Assembly (NCBI RefSeq): GCF_003415655.1
Contig: NZ_QRHC01000009.1
Coordinates: 1 to 64,000, forward strand
Source: Vibrio maerlii
GTDB taxonomy: Bacteria > Pseudomonadota > Gammaproteobacteria > Enterobacterales > Vibrionaceae
DNA length: 64,000 nt
Direction of reading: 5' to 3'
Position 1 is the first letter of the stretch, and every line of letters begins with the position of its first letter. The position numbers were made by a program, and so were the translations under genes. The notes below the pieces were generated by a model. The model had not been told where the DNA came from, made no database searches, and saw nothing but the letters and a program-made list of their open reading frames with translations. This document shows positions 16,424-25,268 of the stretch, piece after piece.

Positions 16424-17320
16424 ATGAAAAATTGGACTGAATTTAGAACGGCCTATTTTGTTGCTGAGACAGGCAGCATTAGCGGCGCTGCTCAAAAACT
16501 CGGTGTTCATCGAGCAACGGTTCTGCGTCATCTCGACGTACTTGAAAACGAAATTGGTACCAAGGTTTTCATCAGAGATTCAAAAAAATACTACCTCACC
16601 GAAGTTGGTGAGGATTTATATAGAGTGGCCAAATTAACGGAGGAGCAATTCAATAACTTTGAGCAACGCGCAAGTGGTCATTCTGGTGAACTAGAAGGAG
16701 ACTTTATCATTACTTCTGTTGACGCCATGTCGTCAATTATCGCTCCGGCTATTTACCTATTTAATCAACAACACCCTAAGGTAAAAACCCGTTGGTTAAG
16801 TTCTACGGCTCAAATGAAACTAGAATATGGTCAAGCTCATTTAGCCATTCGGTCTGGACCTAAACCGCAAGATGAAAACTATGTTGTACAACCATTCGCA
16901 CCAATTAACTTTGGCTTGTATGCGAGCCCTCGCTATATCGAACAGCTAGGTGTGCCTGAGTCAGAGCAAAGAATCCAAAACCATAAGTTCGTATCTTTCG
17001 ACCAAATGCCTAAGAGCCTAGAAGTTTCACAATGGTTTGAGAAATTTGTATCTCCTTCCCAAATTGTTTACACAAGTAATAATCGCGAAGTGCTCGAAAG
17101 TGCGATAGTACAAGGCGTTGGGATTGGCTTTATTCCCTATCATGAAGCGCTGAAATATCCACAGTTGAAAAGAGTATTGCCCAAGCTAGAATGGCAGTTT
17201 AATAATTGGTTGTTAACGCATGGTGACTTACATCGCTCGAAGAAAGTACAGGCGTTCATGAAGATACTTAAAAGTGATAAGTATCATGCGGAAATTGAAA
17301 GTATGTTAGATCCCGATTAA
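16424..17320 (+). CDS. LysR-family regulator, divergent from SDR-dioxygenase
   Basis: A 298-residue LysR protein starting at the ATG at 16424, which has a ribosome site (aggtgaga) directly upstream; a GTG at 16415 in frame is less likely. The helix-turn-helix covers WTEFRTAYFVAETGSISGAAQ and HRATVLRHLDVLENEIG. It shares a 117-base spacer with the divergent SDR gene. The two LysR/SDR modules in this region have the same layout but clearly different sequences, so they are not a recent duplication. Confidence 0.85.
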   Translation: MKNWTEFRTAYFVAETGSISGAAQKLGVHRATVLRHLDVLENEIGTKVFIRDSKKYYLTEVGEDLYRVAKLTEEQFNNFEQRASGHSGELEGDFIITSVDAMSSIIAPAIYLFNQQHPKVKTRWLSSTAQMKLEYGQAHLAIRSGPKPQDENYVVQPFAPINFGLYASPRYIEQLGVPESEQRIQNHKFVSFDQMPKSLEVSQWFEKFVSPSQIVYTSNNREVLESAIVQGVGIGFIPYHEALKYPQLKRVLPKLEWQFNNWLLTHGDLHRSKKVQAFMKILKSDKYHAEIESMLDPD

Positions 17321-17534
17321 AGCATGTTAGATTAGAATCAACACCACGCTTGTGCATATCCGTTTAACGTTAGCAGTAGAGCTACTTGTAACTCAGAAAT
17401 GTCCAGAAATGTGTTACATGCTCATGTACACGTAAGATTTGAACAAAAGGAAAATAAACCAACATGGGCCTCTAGGCAGATCATGTTATTTTTCTAATGT
17501 TCATTCCTGTATAAAAGGGTCAAACGCTGTACTT

Positions 17535-19550
17535 TTAGTCTCGTAGAGAAGTGATACGCTTTATTTCATCCAAAACATCAGCGTTAGCTATAGCGCCGAT
17601 GTTCTTAACTGGTTCTCTATTCACCACTTGTTTCACTGCTAATTCAACTAATTTACCAGAGCGTGTTTTGGGTATGTCACTGACAGCAAAGATTTGGCTG
17701 GGTACATGCCTTGGTGAGCAGCATGATCTCAACTTTTCTCTGATGGTTTCCATTAACGGTTCATCCAATATGACCCCGTTCTTCAATTGAACGAAAAGCC
17801 ATATTTGTTCATTTCGGTCGATGACTTTGCCGACAGCAATTGAATCGACAATGCTTTCTATAGTGTTTACCTGCTGGTAGATTTCGGCGGTGCCGATTCG
17901 TATGCCTCCAGGATTGAGCGTGGTATCGCCTCGTCCGTAGAATTGATAGCCACCTTGTTTGCTCTTTTCGACCTCATCGCCGTGATGCCATACATTTTTG
18001 AATCTATCCCAATAAGTGCTGTGATAGCGCTCTCCACTGTCATTCCAGAAGCCTGTTGGGAAGTTTGGTAGAGAGTTGGTACACACTAGCTCACCTCGCT
18101 GATTTGATAGGCTCTTGCCTACAATATCAAACACTTGTACATCAATTCCTAGTCCAGCGTATTGGCACTCCCCACGGTATACTGGCGAGATAGGGTTACC
18201 CAGTACGAAACAGCCGCAAATATCCGTCCCGCCAGATATGGATGCCAAGTGTAGATCTTTCTTGATGTGTGTATAAACGTAATCGAATTGCTCAGGGTAG
18301 AGCACCGATCCGGTTGAACAAAGTGTCCTAAGCTTGGGTAAAGAGTGGCTATCGATAGGTGATAGTTGCGTTTTTTCTATTGCTTCTAGGTACTTTGCTG
18401 AGGTGCCAAATAACGATATCTCTGAACGTTGTGCTAGGTCCCAAAGCACATCGTGTTGTGGATAGATTGGGCTACCATCAAATATCACCAAACAAGCACC
18501 GCTGGCGAGGGCAGAGACGTGCCAGTTCCACATCATCCAACCACAAGTGGTGTAATAGAACACACGATCTTTGGGCTTAACATCGCAATGAAGTTGATGT
18601 TCTTTGAGGTGGTTGATAAGAGTGCCACCCACTGAGTGCAAGATACATTTCGGTTTACCTGTAGTGCCGGAAGAGTAGAGGACAAATAATGGATCATTAA
18701 AGCCGACACGAACAAATCGCAAAGGTTGTGGTTGGTAACGTTTGATGATGTCATGCCAGTTATGGGATGATTTATTGGTCTCTAGAACACTCTCATCTAA
18801 GTAGTGGATCTGACATACTTGCTTTACTTCATTGAGCTGGTTGATGATGTCGCGATTCTTCACCTTCATATCGAACGTTTTGCCATTAAATGTGTATCCA
18901 TCGCAAGTAAATAGAACTTTAGGTTTCACTTGACCAAATCGCTCAATCACACTCTCTACACCAAAATCAGGGGAGGTGGATGTCCAAATAGCGCCCAAGC
19001 TGGTGGCTGCCAACATCGCAATGACCGTCTCTGGTAGGTAAGGAGTATAAGCTGCAACTACATCACCACGCTTAACCCCTGAATCTATAAGCCATTGCTG
19101 AACGCTAGAGACGGATTCACAAAGACTTTCCCATGTATACCTCTGTTGTACTCCTCGTTCGTTTTCGAACCAAATAGCGTACTCGCTTGGCATTTTTTGT
19201 GCTAATCGCAACAAGTTTTCAGCGTAATTTATCTCAGCGTTTGGAAACCAAACAGTATCGCGGTTTGGTTGCAGCTGTTGCCAACGACTATCCCCCAGTA
19301 TTTTTGTGTCACTTCCGAGAAAACCCACCACCTCACAGAATTGCCAGACGTTTTGCCAAAAGAGATCCGAACGATTCACTGACCATTGATGAAGCTCTGC
19401 ATAGCTCGATGGAAGAGTATCTAAGCTCTCTGGCTTCAATCCAGTTTGAGTATCAAGCGACTGCGAAAGGCTGCTTATAAATTGAGTTAGGTTGGCATCG
19501 TCTATGCGCTTTTTGCTTGGTTTCCAAATGAGCTTATTACTTTCTTTCAT
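17535..19550 (-). CDS. Acetoacetyl-CoA synthetase
   Basis: A 671-residue acyl-adenylate-forming ligase that makes acetoacetyl-CoA from acetoacetate, ATP and CoA in the cytosol. The AMP-binding loop is YSSGTTGKPKCI, the acetyl-CoA-synthetase-like N-terminal region (WFPNAEINYAENLL) is present, and the C-terminal hinge and lysine region (RGDTTLNPGGIRIG; IPKTRSGKLVELAVK) is complete. The TSPDFG motif fits acetoacetyl-CoA synthetase rather than acetyl-CoA synthetase. The start follows a strong ribosome site (aaaggaaaaagg). It is divergent from phhA-phhB across a TyrR-box-like dyad. Acetoacetate is an end product of tyrosine breakdown, which makes shared control sensible. Confidence 0.9.
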   Translation of the reverse strand: MKESNKLIWKPSKKRIDDANLTQFISSLSQSLDTQTGLKPESLDTLPSSYAELHQWSVNRSDLFWQNVWQFCEVVGFLGSDTKILGDSRWQQLQPNRDTVWFPNAEINYAENLLRLAQKMPSEYAIWFENERGVQQRYTWESLCESVSSVQQWLIDSGVKRGDVVAAYTPYLPETVIAMLAATSLGAIWTSTSPDFGVESVIERFGQVKPKVLFTCDGYTFNGKTFDMKVKNRDIINQLNEVKQVCQIHYLDESVLETNKSSHNWHDIIKRYQPQPLRFVRVGFNDPLFVLYSSGTTGKPKCILHSVGGTLINHLKEHQLHCDVKPKDRVFYYTTCGWMMWNWHVSALASGACLVIFDGSPIYPQHDVLWDLAQRSEISLFGTSAKYLEAIEKTQLSPIDSHSLPKLRTLCSTGSVLYPEQFDYVYTHIKKDLHLASISGGTDICGCFVLGNPISPVYRGECQYAGLGIDVQVFDIVGKSLSNQRGELVCTNSLPNFPTGFWNDSGERYHSTYWDRFKNVWHHGDEVEKSKQGGYQFYGRGDTTLNPGGIRIGTAEIYQQVNTIESIVDSIAVGKVIDRNEQIWLFVQLKNGVILDEPLMETIREKLRSCCSPRHVPSQIFAVSDIPKTRSGKLVELAVKQVVNREPVKNIGAIANADVLDEIKRITSLRD

Positions 19551-19640
19551 CCTTTTTCCTTTAACAAGGTGGTAACAGATTGAGTCTGGTATTTAGGTTT
19601 TACAAAGTCAAAAGGTCTGGAAAATTAAGATCTGGCGTGG

Positions 19641-19664
19641 TTGTGTAAATAAAATGTTACACAA
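19641..19664. promoter_or_regulatory. TyrR-box-like dyad
   Basis: The arms ttgtgtaa (19641-19648) and ttacacaa (19657-19664) form a perfect 8-base dyad with an 8-base spacer. Within it, TGTAAA-N6-GTTACA (19644-19661) matches the TyrR box consensus TGTAAA-N6-TTTACA at 11 of 12 fixed positions. It lies midway between acetoacetyl-CoA synthetase and phhA, 86 bases before the phhA start, and could serve both promoters. Confidence 0.65.
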
Positions 19665-19749
19665 TCAACTGTTTAAAAAAAACGTTCAAATTGGCGCTTG
19701 GAGGGAGGGGATATAGGCTTAAGGTAGGATATTTGAAAGGAGGAATAGA

Positions 19750-20544
19750 ATGACTCGATATCATTCTAAGCCTGTGAGCAAAGAGGGATGGGTAAACTGG
19801 AGCATCGAAGAAGATACTATTTGGCACGACTTAGTAAAGAGGCAGCAGGACGTCATTGTTGACCGCGCTTGTGAAGCCTATTTACATGGTTTGAAGCTAC
19901 TCGATTTGCCTTTGGACAGGGTTCCTCAACTTCCAGAGATTAATAAAGTTCTCTATGAAACAACAGGTTGGCAGGTAGAACCCGTCCCAGCTTTGATTGA
20001 CTTTGATCGTTTCTTTGATCTGCTTGCCAATAAACGCTTTCCAGTTGCTACGTTCCTGAGATCAAGAGATGAATTCGATTATCTACAGGAGCCTGATTTT
20101 TTTCATGAGATATTTGGTCACTGTGCAATGCTCACGAACTCAGACTTTGCGGCGTTTACCGAGCATTATGGAAAGCTTGGTCAAGCAGCGACTTCCAAAC
20201 AACGTGGTTACCTGGCCCGTCTGTATTGGTTTACGGTTGAGTTCGGTTTAGTAAAAGAAGGCGAAAAGTTGAAAATTTATGGTGGTGGCATTTTGTCATC
20301 TCCAGCGGAAACCATTTATGCCCTAGAAGGGGATATGGCTGTTCGTGAGGAGTTTAATTTACACACTGTATTACGAACCCCTTATCGCATCGACATCATG
20401 CAACCCAAGTATTTTGTGATTAATGAGATGGCTGAACTTTTCAAAATTAGTCAAGAAAACCTGTTGCACCAAACAGATCTCGCTATAGAGGCGGGGCTAC
20501 TACCACCACTTTTTGAACCCAAGGAGCCCACACATGCTGAGTGA
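19750..20544 (+). CDS. phhA: Phenylalanine 4-monooxygenase
   Basis: A 264-residue iron- and pterin-dependent enzyme that converts phenylalanine to tyrosine. The iron ligands are visible as His119 and His124 in [12 protein letters not shown] and Glu164 in WFTVEFGLV. Length is typical of bacterial single-domain forms, which lack the regulatory domain of the animal enzymes. The start has a strong ribosome site (aaaggagga, 6 bases before ATG). It overlaps phhB by 11 bases, so the pterin-recycling enzyme is translationally coupled. The upstream dyad suggests TyrR control. Confidence 0.95.
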   Translation: MTRYHSKPVSKEGWVNWSIEEDTIWHDLVKRQQDVIVDRACEAYLHGLKLLDLPLDRVPQLPEINKVLYETTGWQVEPVPALIDFDRFFDLLANKRFPVATFLRSRDEFDYLQEPDFFHEIFGHCAMLTNSDFAAFTEHYGKLGQAATSKQRGYLARLYWFTVEFGLVKEGEKLKIYGGGILSSPAETIYALEGDMAVREEFNLHTVLRTPYRIDIMQPKYFVINEMAELFKISQENLLHQTDLAIEAGLLPPLFEPKEPTHAE

Positions 20545-20872
20545 ACAGAAATGCGAAGCTTGCAGTATCGACGCTGTCGCCCTAAACAAAGGTGAAAGGG
20601 ATACACTATTGTTGGAGTTGTCGGACTGGCATATCATCGAAAGAGAGGGCATTCCACAGCTTGAGAAGGTGTATAAATTTAAGAACTACAAACAGGCGTG
20701 GGCGTTCAGCAATAAGGTGTCGGAGCTGGCAGAAGATGAGTTTCACCATCCATCGATTCTACTGGAGTGGGGCAAGGTAACTGTTACTTGGTGGAGCCAT
20801 TCGATAAAAGGGCTCCACAAGAATGATTTTATCTGTGCTTCAAGCTGTGATGGATTTGTTGAAAACGAGTGA
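20534..20872 (+). CDS. phhB: Pterin-4-alpha-carbinolamine dehydratase
   Basis: A 112-residue dehydratase that recycles the pterin cofactor used by PhhA. The family core is seen in [41 protein letters not shown]: the EDEFHHPSI segment supplies the active-site His pair, and the WWSH segment follows. I start at the ATG at 20534, 7 bases after aaggagc; an in-frame TTG at 20513 is less likely. The first 11 bases lie inside the phhA end. The N-terminus has a CEAC pair, common in bacterial PhhB. Confidence 0.95.
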   Translation: MLSEQKCEACSIDAVALNKGERDTLLLELSDWHIIEREGIPQLEKVYKFKNYKQAWAFSNKVSELAEDEFHHPSILLEWGKVTVTWWSHSIKGLHKNDFICASSCDGFVENE

Positions 20873-20896
20873 CACTTTCCAATAGAAAGGTGTTTT
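20873..20896 (+). terminator. Probable terminator after phhB
   Basis: The arms cactttc (20873-20879) and gaaaggtg (20885-20892) pair with one bulged base and are followed directly by TTTT. The hairpin begins at the phhB stop. Confidence 0.5.
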
Positions 20897-20931
20897 AACC
20901 AGCTGTGAGTTTGCGAATGTGCAGACTCACT

Positions 20932-21804
20932 TTAATCATCAGTTTGCTCAAACTCTTCGAAAGCAAACTTGATTTCTTCGCTAGAATAGCCACGTTGATT
21001 AAGGTGACCATAGGCTTTTGATTTATCACTGTAATCTGAGGTATCGAGACGTTTCTTATTAACGTAAACTGCTAGGTAGTCCTTACAGCGCTCAAAGAAA
21101 TCAATTTCATCGTTTCTTGCCAGTTCATCCGCAATTTTTTCTATATTACTCACGTCGACTTTCTTGGCTTGTAACGCTGCTTTGATCGCTCTTAGGCCTT
21201 TGTTCTTTCGCTCCCCTTTTTTTATTTCAGCAGCGACGTCAGTCTTTTCCGCTTTGATTTCCATCTTGGTTTTGAGGTTTGAATAGTCATGGTGCTCTTT
21301 AATGGCATACTCGACATCTTCATGCTTAAAACCACGTTTGGTTAGCACGCGGACGAGCGTTTCTTTTGAAGTCTTTTCAAACGATGAATAGTAGCTTTGA
21401 ATGTAGTTGGTCACGATTTCACGTTCATCAATGCCCTTTTCTTTTTGATAGGCTGCGAGCTCTTCAAGAATGATCTTCTTGGGGATCAGTTTTTTAATGA
21501 GGACATCGTAAACACGACCAGCGCCATAATCGCCAAAGTAAGATTGTTCGATATATTGCTGTGTGAATTGCTGATCGGTTTTTAGGTCACCGATATTCTT
21601 AAGGCGCTGAATGGCTTCTGCAATCCACTCTTGGTTGTCAGTTTTTCGCTCAAGCCTGACTCGCATTTCAGCTTCGGTTAAGAAGAACGCTTTATCGCTC
21701 TCGTACATGTGCCAAGTCGCACTTCGATGAACACCTTCTACCGATGTGGCTTGAGGCAGCTTGCGTTGTTTTGGTTTGTAATCATCATCGAAGAAGTCAG
21801 GCAT
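20932..21804 (-). CDS. Long RecX-like protein
   Basis: A 290-residue, highly charged, helical protein. Residues about 28-115 resemble a RecX domain (SATWHMYESDKAFFLTEAEMRVRLERK, then IAEAIQRLKNIGDLKTDQQFTQQYIEQS, then GAGRVYDVLIKKLIPKKII). A second set of short three-helix repeats follows (LVRVLTKRGFKHEDVEYAIKEH; CKDYLAVYVNKKRLDTSDYSDKSKAYGHLNQRGYSSEEIKFAFEE). RecX normally is about 150 residues, lies next to recA, and inhibits RecA filaments. This one is about twice as long and stands alone, so it is probably a paralogue with an unproven role. Confidence 0.6.
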   Translation of the reverse strand: MPDFFDDDYKPKQRKLPQATSVEGVHRSATWHMYESDKAFFLTEAEMRVRLERKTDNQEWIAEAIQRLKNIGDLKTDQQFTQQYIEQSYFGDYGAGRVYDVLIKKLIPKKIILEELAAYQKEKGIDEREIVTNYIQSYYSSFEKTSKETLVRVLTKRGFKHEDVEYAIKEHHDYSNLKTKMEIKAEKTDVAAEIKKGERKNKGLRAIKAALQAKKVDVSNIEKIADELARNDEIDFFERCKDYLAVYVNKKRLDTSDYSDKSKAYGHLNQRGYSSEEIKFAFEEFEQTDD

Positions 21805-21848
21805 TTTTAGTTAGTGTCCAGGTGGGGTAATTAACAATAAGGTGGAAA

Positions 21849-21880
21849 AAGAAAGCAGCTTGTTGTAAAGCTGCTTTCTT
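21849..21880 (-). terminator. Terminator after the M32 carboxypeptidase gene
   Basis: The 12-base arms aagaaagcagct (21849-21860) and agctgctttctt (21869-21880) are perfect complements with an 8-base loop. On the minus strand the stem is followed by TTTTCC. It lies 19 bases after the carboxypeptidase stop. Confidence 0.8.
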
Positions 21881-21898
21881 AATTTGGAAGTGAGTTAT

Positions 21899-23371
21899 TT
21901 ACAGGTAACGTGAGCGAAGGTGTTCTTGGAAGAACTGGGCGTTAAGTACATCACCAGTTGCTTGCTTCACAAGTTCGTCAGTCGTTAGTAAGCTACCTTT
22001 ACTCCAGATATTATCACCTAGCCAGTTGAAGATAGGAGATAGATCACCGCTTTGAATTGCACTCTCAACATTAACGGTTTGCTTCATCGCCGCCATAAAC
22101 TGCGCCGCATACATTGCGCCAAGAGTATATGAAGGGAAGTAACCGAATGCGCCATCCGTCCAGTGGATATCTTGCATACAGCCGTTCGTGAAGTTACCTT
22201 GAGTTGATAGACCAAGATATTCTTGCATCTTCGCGTCCCAAAGTTCAGGAACATCGGTGTGTTTGATCTTGCCGTTGATCAGATCTCGCTCGATTTCGTA
22301 GCGAAGGATAACGTGAGCAGGGTAGGTAAGCTCATCAGCATCAACGCGGATGAAGTCTTTCTTAACACGTGTATAAATCTTTTTGAAGTTTTCTGGTGCA
22401 AACTCATCACCGCTGAACTGCTGACCCGCCAGGTTAGCAAGGTGCTTGATAAAGCCATCACTTCGACCAACTTGCATTTCAAAGAATAGAGATTGAGACT
22501 CGTGAATACCCATTGAACGAGCTTCACCAGCGGGTGTACCTGCAAGGTTTTTCGGTAGACCTTGTTCGTAGCGCGCATGACCCGTTTCATGGACGATGCC
22601 CATTAGGCTTTGAACAAATTCAGATTCGTCATAACGAGTCGTTATACGGACGTCCGACGGCACTCCGCCACAGAACGGGTGAACACTTTCATCAAGACGA
22701 CCATGTTCAAAATCAAACTGAAGCAATTTCATTACTTCAAGTCCTAGCGCTTTTTGCTTCTCTCTTGGGTAGTGGCTTTGCGGGAGGATAATGGATTCTG
22801 ATGATTGCTTTTCAATTACTTGGTCAATAAGCGAAGGTAACCAAGCTTTTACATCATTGAACACAACATCCAGAGATTCTGAAGTGGTACCTGGTTCGTA
22901 GAGGCTAAGCATTGCATCATAAGGCGAAGTACCTGCTGCTTCTGCGCGAATTAGGGCCTCTTCTTGAGAAAGCCTAACGACTTCAGCCCAGTTCTTTTCA
23001 AAGCCAATCCAATCGTTTTTACCACGCTGAGTGCGCCATGCGTGTTCGCATTTTGAGCCTGCTAGTGATTTTGCTTGGACGAGGTCTTCTGGTAATACAT
23101 TTGCTTGCTGCCATTGGCGCTTGAGTTCACGTAGGCTTGCCGATTCTTGAATGGTTAGGTTTTCTTGCTCTGCTTGTTCAAACCACTCGCCGAGTTGTGG
23201 CTGTGTCATTAGGTTATGAATATGAACAGACAGTTCGGCCATTGCTTGTGAACGGGCTTCGTTGCCACCTGATGGCATCATGGATGCTTGGTCCCAGCCA
23301 CAGATTGCAGCAAGGTGTTGGTAATGCGAGGTTTTTTGGGAGTGTTCTACTAGTTTTTTATACGCACTCAT
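21899..23371 (-). CDS. M32-family metallocarboxypeptidase
   Basis: A 490-residue zinc carboxypeptidase of family M32 (thermostable carboxypeptidase 1 type), a cytosolic enzyme that removes C-terminal residues from peptides. The metal site is HETGH in GIVHETGHARYEQG, followed by GIHESQSLFFE with the third ligand Glu. The C-terminal signature WTDGAFGYFPSYTLGAMYAAQ is also present. I start at the ATG at 23371 (MSAYKKLVEHSQ), which has gaaagagag upstream; the frame extends to 23413 but that extension is not like the family. It is a single-gene unit. Confidence 0.93.
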   Translation of the reverse strand: MSAYKKLVEHSQKTSHYQHLAAICGWDQASMMPSGGNEARSQAMAELSVHIHNLMTQPQLGEWFEQAEQENLTIQESASLRELKRQWQQANVLPEDLVQAKSLAGSKCEHAWRTQRGKNDWIGFEKNWAEVVRLSQEEALIRAEAAGTSPYDAMLSLYEPGTTSESLDVVFNDVKAWLPSLIDQVIEKQSSESIILPQSHYPREKQKALGLEVMKLLQFDFEHGRLDESVHPFCGGVPSDVRITTRYDESEFVQSLMGIVHETGHARYEQGLPKNLAGTPAGEARSMGIHESQSLFFEMQVGRSDGFIKHLANLAGQQFSGDEFAPENFKKIYTRVKKDFIRVDADELTYPAHVILRYEIERDLINGKIKHTDVPELWDAKMQEYLGLSTQGNFTNGCMQDIHWTDGAFGYFPSYTLGAMYAAQFMAAMKQTVNVESAIQSGDLSPIFNWLGDNIWSKGSLLTTDELVKQATGDVLNAQFFQEHLRSRYL

Positions 23372-23455
23372 TGTACGACTCTCTTTCCATGAAATAAAAA
23401 GAGAGTGTATCAATGCTCGTGCAGCAAACCAAATCTTGAAGTTATAATCGAGTGA

Positions 23456-23593
23456 TTATTCTTCGATAAGTTTGACCGGCCAGCCATAGCCTGTATATTC
23501 GTCTTGAAGTCGCTCTGCAACGTCTTTACTTACCGTTGCAGAAACCCAATCACCTATACCCATAACTTGATATTTAATGGTTACAAATTTCAT
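23456..23593 (-). CDS. Small 45-residue protein, unknown function
   Basis: A short open frame too small for routine ORF calling: MKFVTIKYQVMGIGDWV..., ending KLIEE, 45 residues. It starts with ATG at 23593 and has a ribosome site (gagagc, 7-8 bases upstream). The protein is mixed hydrophilic with two Trp and three Tyr residues and no membrane segment or signal. It sits between the M32 carboxypeptidase gene (same strand, 84 bases further on) and the divergent LysE-type gene. The codon pattern and the start signal look like a real gene. No family is recognised. Confidence 0.6.
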   Translation of the reverse strand: MKFVTIKYQVMGIGDWVSATVSKDVAERLQDEYTGYGWPVKLIEE

Positions 23594-23728
23594 ATGAAGC
23601 TCTCATTGTTTTATATGCAATGCGGGTAATTTATAAGATTTATGTTGTTAAAAATTGCTCAAAAGGCTCAAAAGCTTTTCTATTTTGAATGGCATACTTT
23701 TTAACGGCAGTTCAAATTGGATAAGAAA

Positions 23729-24379
23729 ATGGAATTTTCGCTACTTAACTTCGAAGCTTTTTTGATTGCGATTACGATCTTGACCCTAACACCGGGGCTT
23801 GATACTGCATTGGTGCTCAGAAACACCAGTCGGGGCGGTGCGGTTGATGGTTGGATTACAAGCTTGGGTGTGTGCTTTGGGTTGTTTGTTCACGCGACTT
23901 TATCTGCCATTGGTGTCTCGGCGATTCTGCTTCAGTCAGCTGAGCTATTTCAGACGATGAAAATGATTGGGGCGGCGTACTTAATATGGTTAGGTATTCA
24001 GAGCTTACGTTCTTGTTGGAAAGCGGAGTTTTCCGTTGACGTCACTTCTGAGCAAGGAAATCAGTTATCTACGCTGCGTTCTTTACGTGAAGGGTTTCTT
24101 TCAAATGTACTTAATCCGAAAACAGCCGTCTTTTATCTCGCATTTTTGCCACAGTTTATCGACCCTCAGGGTTCAACATTTGTGCAATCTTTAATATTGG
24201 CATCTATCCATTTTGTTCTTGCAATGATTTGGCAAGGCTGCTTAGCCTCAACGTTGAGTAAGGCTCAAAAAGTCCTGAGTAGTCCTCGTTTTATGAAGGC
24301 AATGGAGGGTCTTACAGGTTGCGTATTAATGGTATTAGGAATGAAATTATTACTTGAAGATACAGATTTACAGAGTTGA
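23729..24379 (+). CDS. LysE/RhtB-family amino-acid exporter
   Basis: A 216-residue inner-membrane protein of the LysE/RhtB translocator family with about six membrane helices. The N-terminal family motif is ILTLTPGLDTALVLRNTSRGG, and NVLNPKTAVFYLAFLPQFIDP is the typical second signature. These proteins export amino acids or their analogues such as homoserine, threonine or lysine; the substrate cannot be read from sequence. The ATG at 23729 is preferred over an in-frame TTG at 23717. It is a single-gene unit followed by a strong terminator. Confidence 0.9.
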   Translation: MEFSLLNFEAFLIAITILTLTPGLDTALVLRNTSRGGAVDGWITSLGVCFGLFVHATLSAIGVSAILLQSAELFQTMKMIGAAYLIWLGIQSLRSCWKAEFSVDVTSEQGNQLSTLRSLREGFLSNVLNPKTAVFYLAFLPQFIDPQGSTFVQSLILASIHFVLAMIWQGCLASTLSKAQKVLSSPRFMKAMEGLTGCVLMVLGMKLLLEDTDLQS

Positions 24380-24416
24380 TTGCAGGTTCTAGCTGTACGC
24401 CGATCATTAAGGAATT

Positions 24417-24441
24417 AAACGGGCAAAATATGCCCGTTTTT
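24417..24441 (+). terminator. Terminator after LysE-family gene
   Basis: The arms aaacgggca (24417-24425) and tgcccgttt (24431-24439) pair perfectly and run into TTTT. The position between convergent genes suggests it may work for both directions. Confidence 0.85.
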
Positions 24442-24461
24442 GTGTAAAAGATTTAAGTCAC

Positions 24462-25268
24462 CTAGATTAGAGCAGTACGAGCTTTCGCTGAGATCCATTC
24501 AGATATAACGACGGTGACGAGTATTGAACAGAAAATGACAGTAACTTGAGGCCAAGCAAGAATAGACATTGACTCTTGTAGCTTTAAGCCAATTCCTCCA
24601 GCGCCTACGAGCCCTAATACAGTCGACTCACGGATGTTAATATCCCAACGAAATAGGCTGGTACCAATGAAACTCGGTAATATCTGAGGCAATACACCAT
24701 AACTCAATACTTGGAGTTCTGACGCCCCTGTTGCCCGAATTGCAGCTACTTGGGTTTCGTTCACCTCTTCAATCGCTTCATACACTAGCTTTGAAACAAA
24801 GCCTATAGAACGCAATGCAATTGCAATGATGCCGGCTAGCAGACCAGGTCCCATTATCGCAACTAACAATAGAGCCCAGATTAACGAGTTGATTGATCGA
24901 CTTGAAGCTATGATAAGAAGAGCAATTGGGCGAGCGAACTTTTGGCTTGGTGTTGTGTTCCGAGCGGCTAAAAATGCAATTGGAAAAGCAATACATACCC
25001 CCAACGCTGTGCCTAACGTCGCGATGTTGATGGTGTCCCAAAGGGGAACCCACAATTGCTCTAGATAACTCCAACGAGGAGGCCACATACGTGATGAAAT
25101 ATCTGAAAATTGGTTTGGTGCATCGATAACGAAGAACCACATTGTTTCTTCATTCATAACCTGCCAACAAAAAACCGTTAGGGCAACAAAGACAAACCAA
25201 AGAATGAAGTGCTGCAACGATTCTTTCTGTGTATATCTATTCCACTGGGTCGAATTAAGAGTGCTCAT
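24462..25268 (-). CDS. phnE: Phosphonate-type ABC importer, permease 2 (PhnE-like)
   Basis: A 268-residue permease starting at the ATG at 25268 (MSTLNSTQWN), which overlaps the stop of the preceding permease gene by one base. The much longer frame upstream is not coding. It has about six membrane segments and the cytoplasmic loop EAIEEVNETQVAAIRATGASELQVLSYGVLPQ (EAA-type loop that docks on the ATPase). The end of the domain reads FRWDINIRESTVLGLVGAGGIG, a PhnE signature. It is the last gene of phnD-phnC-phnE-phnE. Two permeases suggest a heterodimeric channel. Confidence 0.9.
   Translation of the reverse strand: MSTLNSTQWNRYTQKESLQHFILWFVFVALTVFCWQVMNEETMWFFVIDAPNQFSDISSRMWPPRWSYLEQLWVPLWDTINIATLGTALGVCIAFPIAFLAARNTTPSQKFARPIALLIIASSRSINSLIWALLLVAIMGPGLLAGIIAIALRSIGFVSKLVYEAIEEVNETQVAAIRATGASELQVLSYGVLPQILPSFIGTSLFRWDINIRESTVLGLVGAGGIGLKLQESMSILAWPQVTVIFCSILVTVVISEWISAKARTALI

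Noticed and set aside
17393..17407. Match of tcagaaatgtccaga to a similar 15-mer at 8182-8196, possible remnant repeat
   Set aside because: Only 14 of 15 bases agree and the similarity does not clearly extend, so it is not a supported repeat.
19665..19749. Sigma-54 promoter for phhA
   Set aside because: A ttggcgcttgg stretch recalls the -24 element, but a GC at the -12 position with correct spacing is missing.
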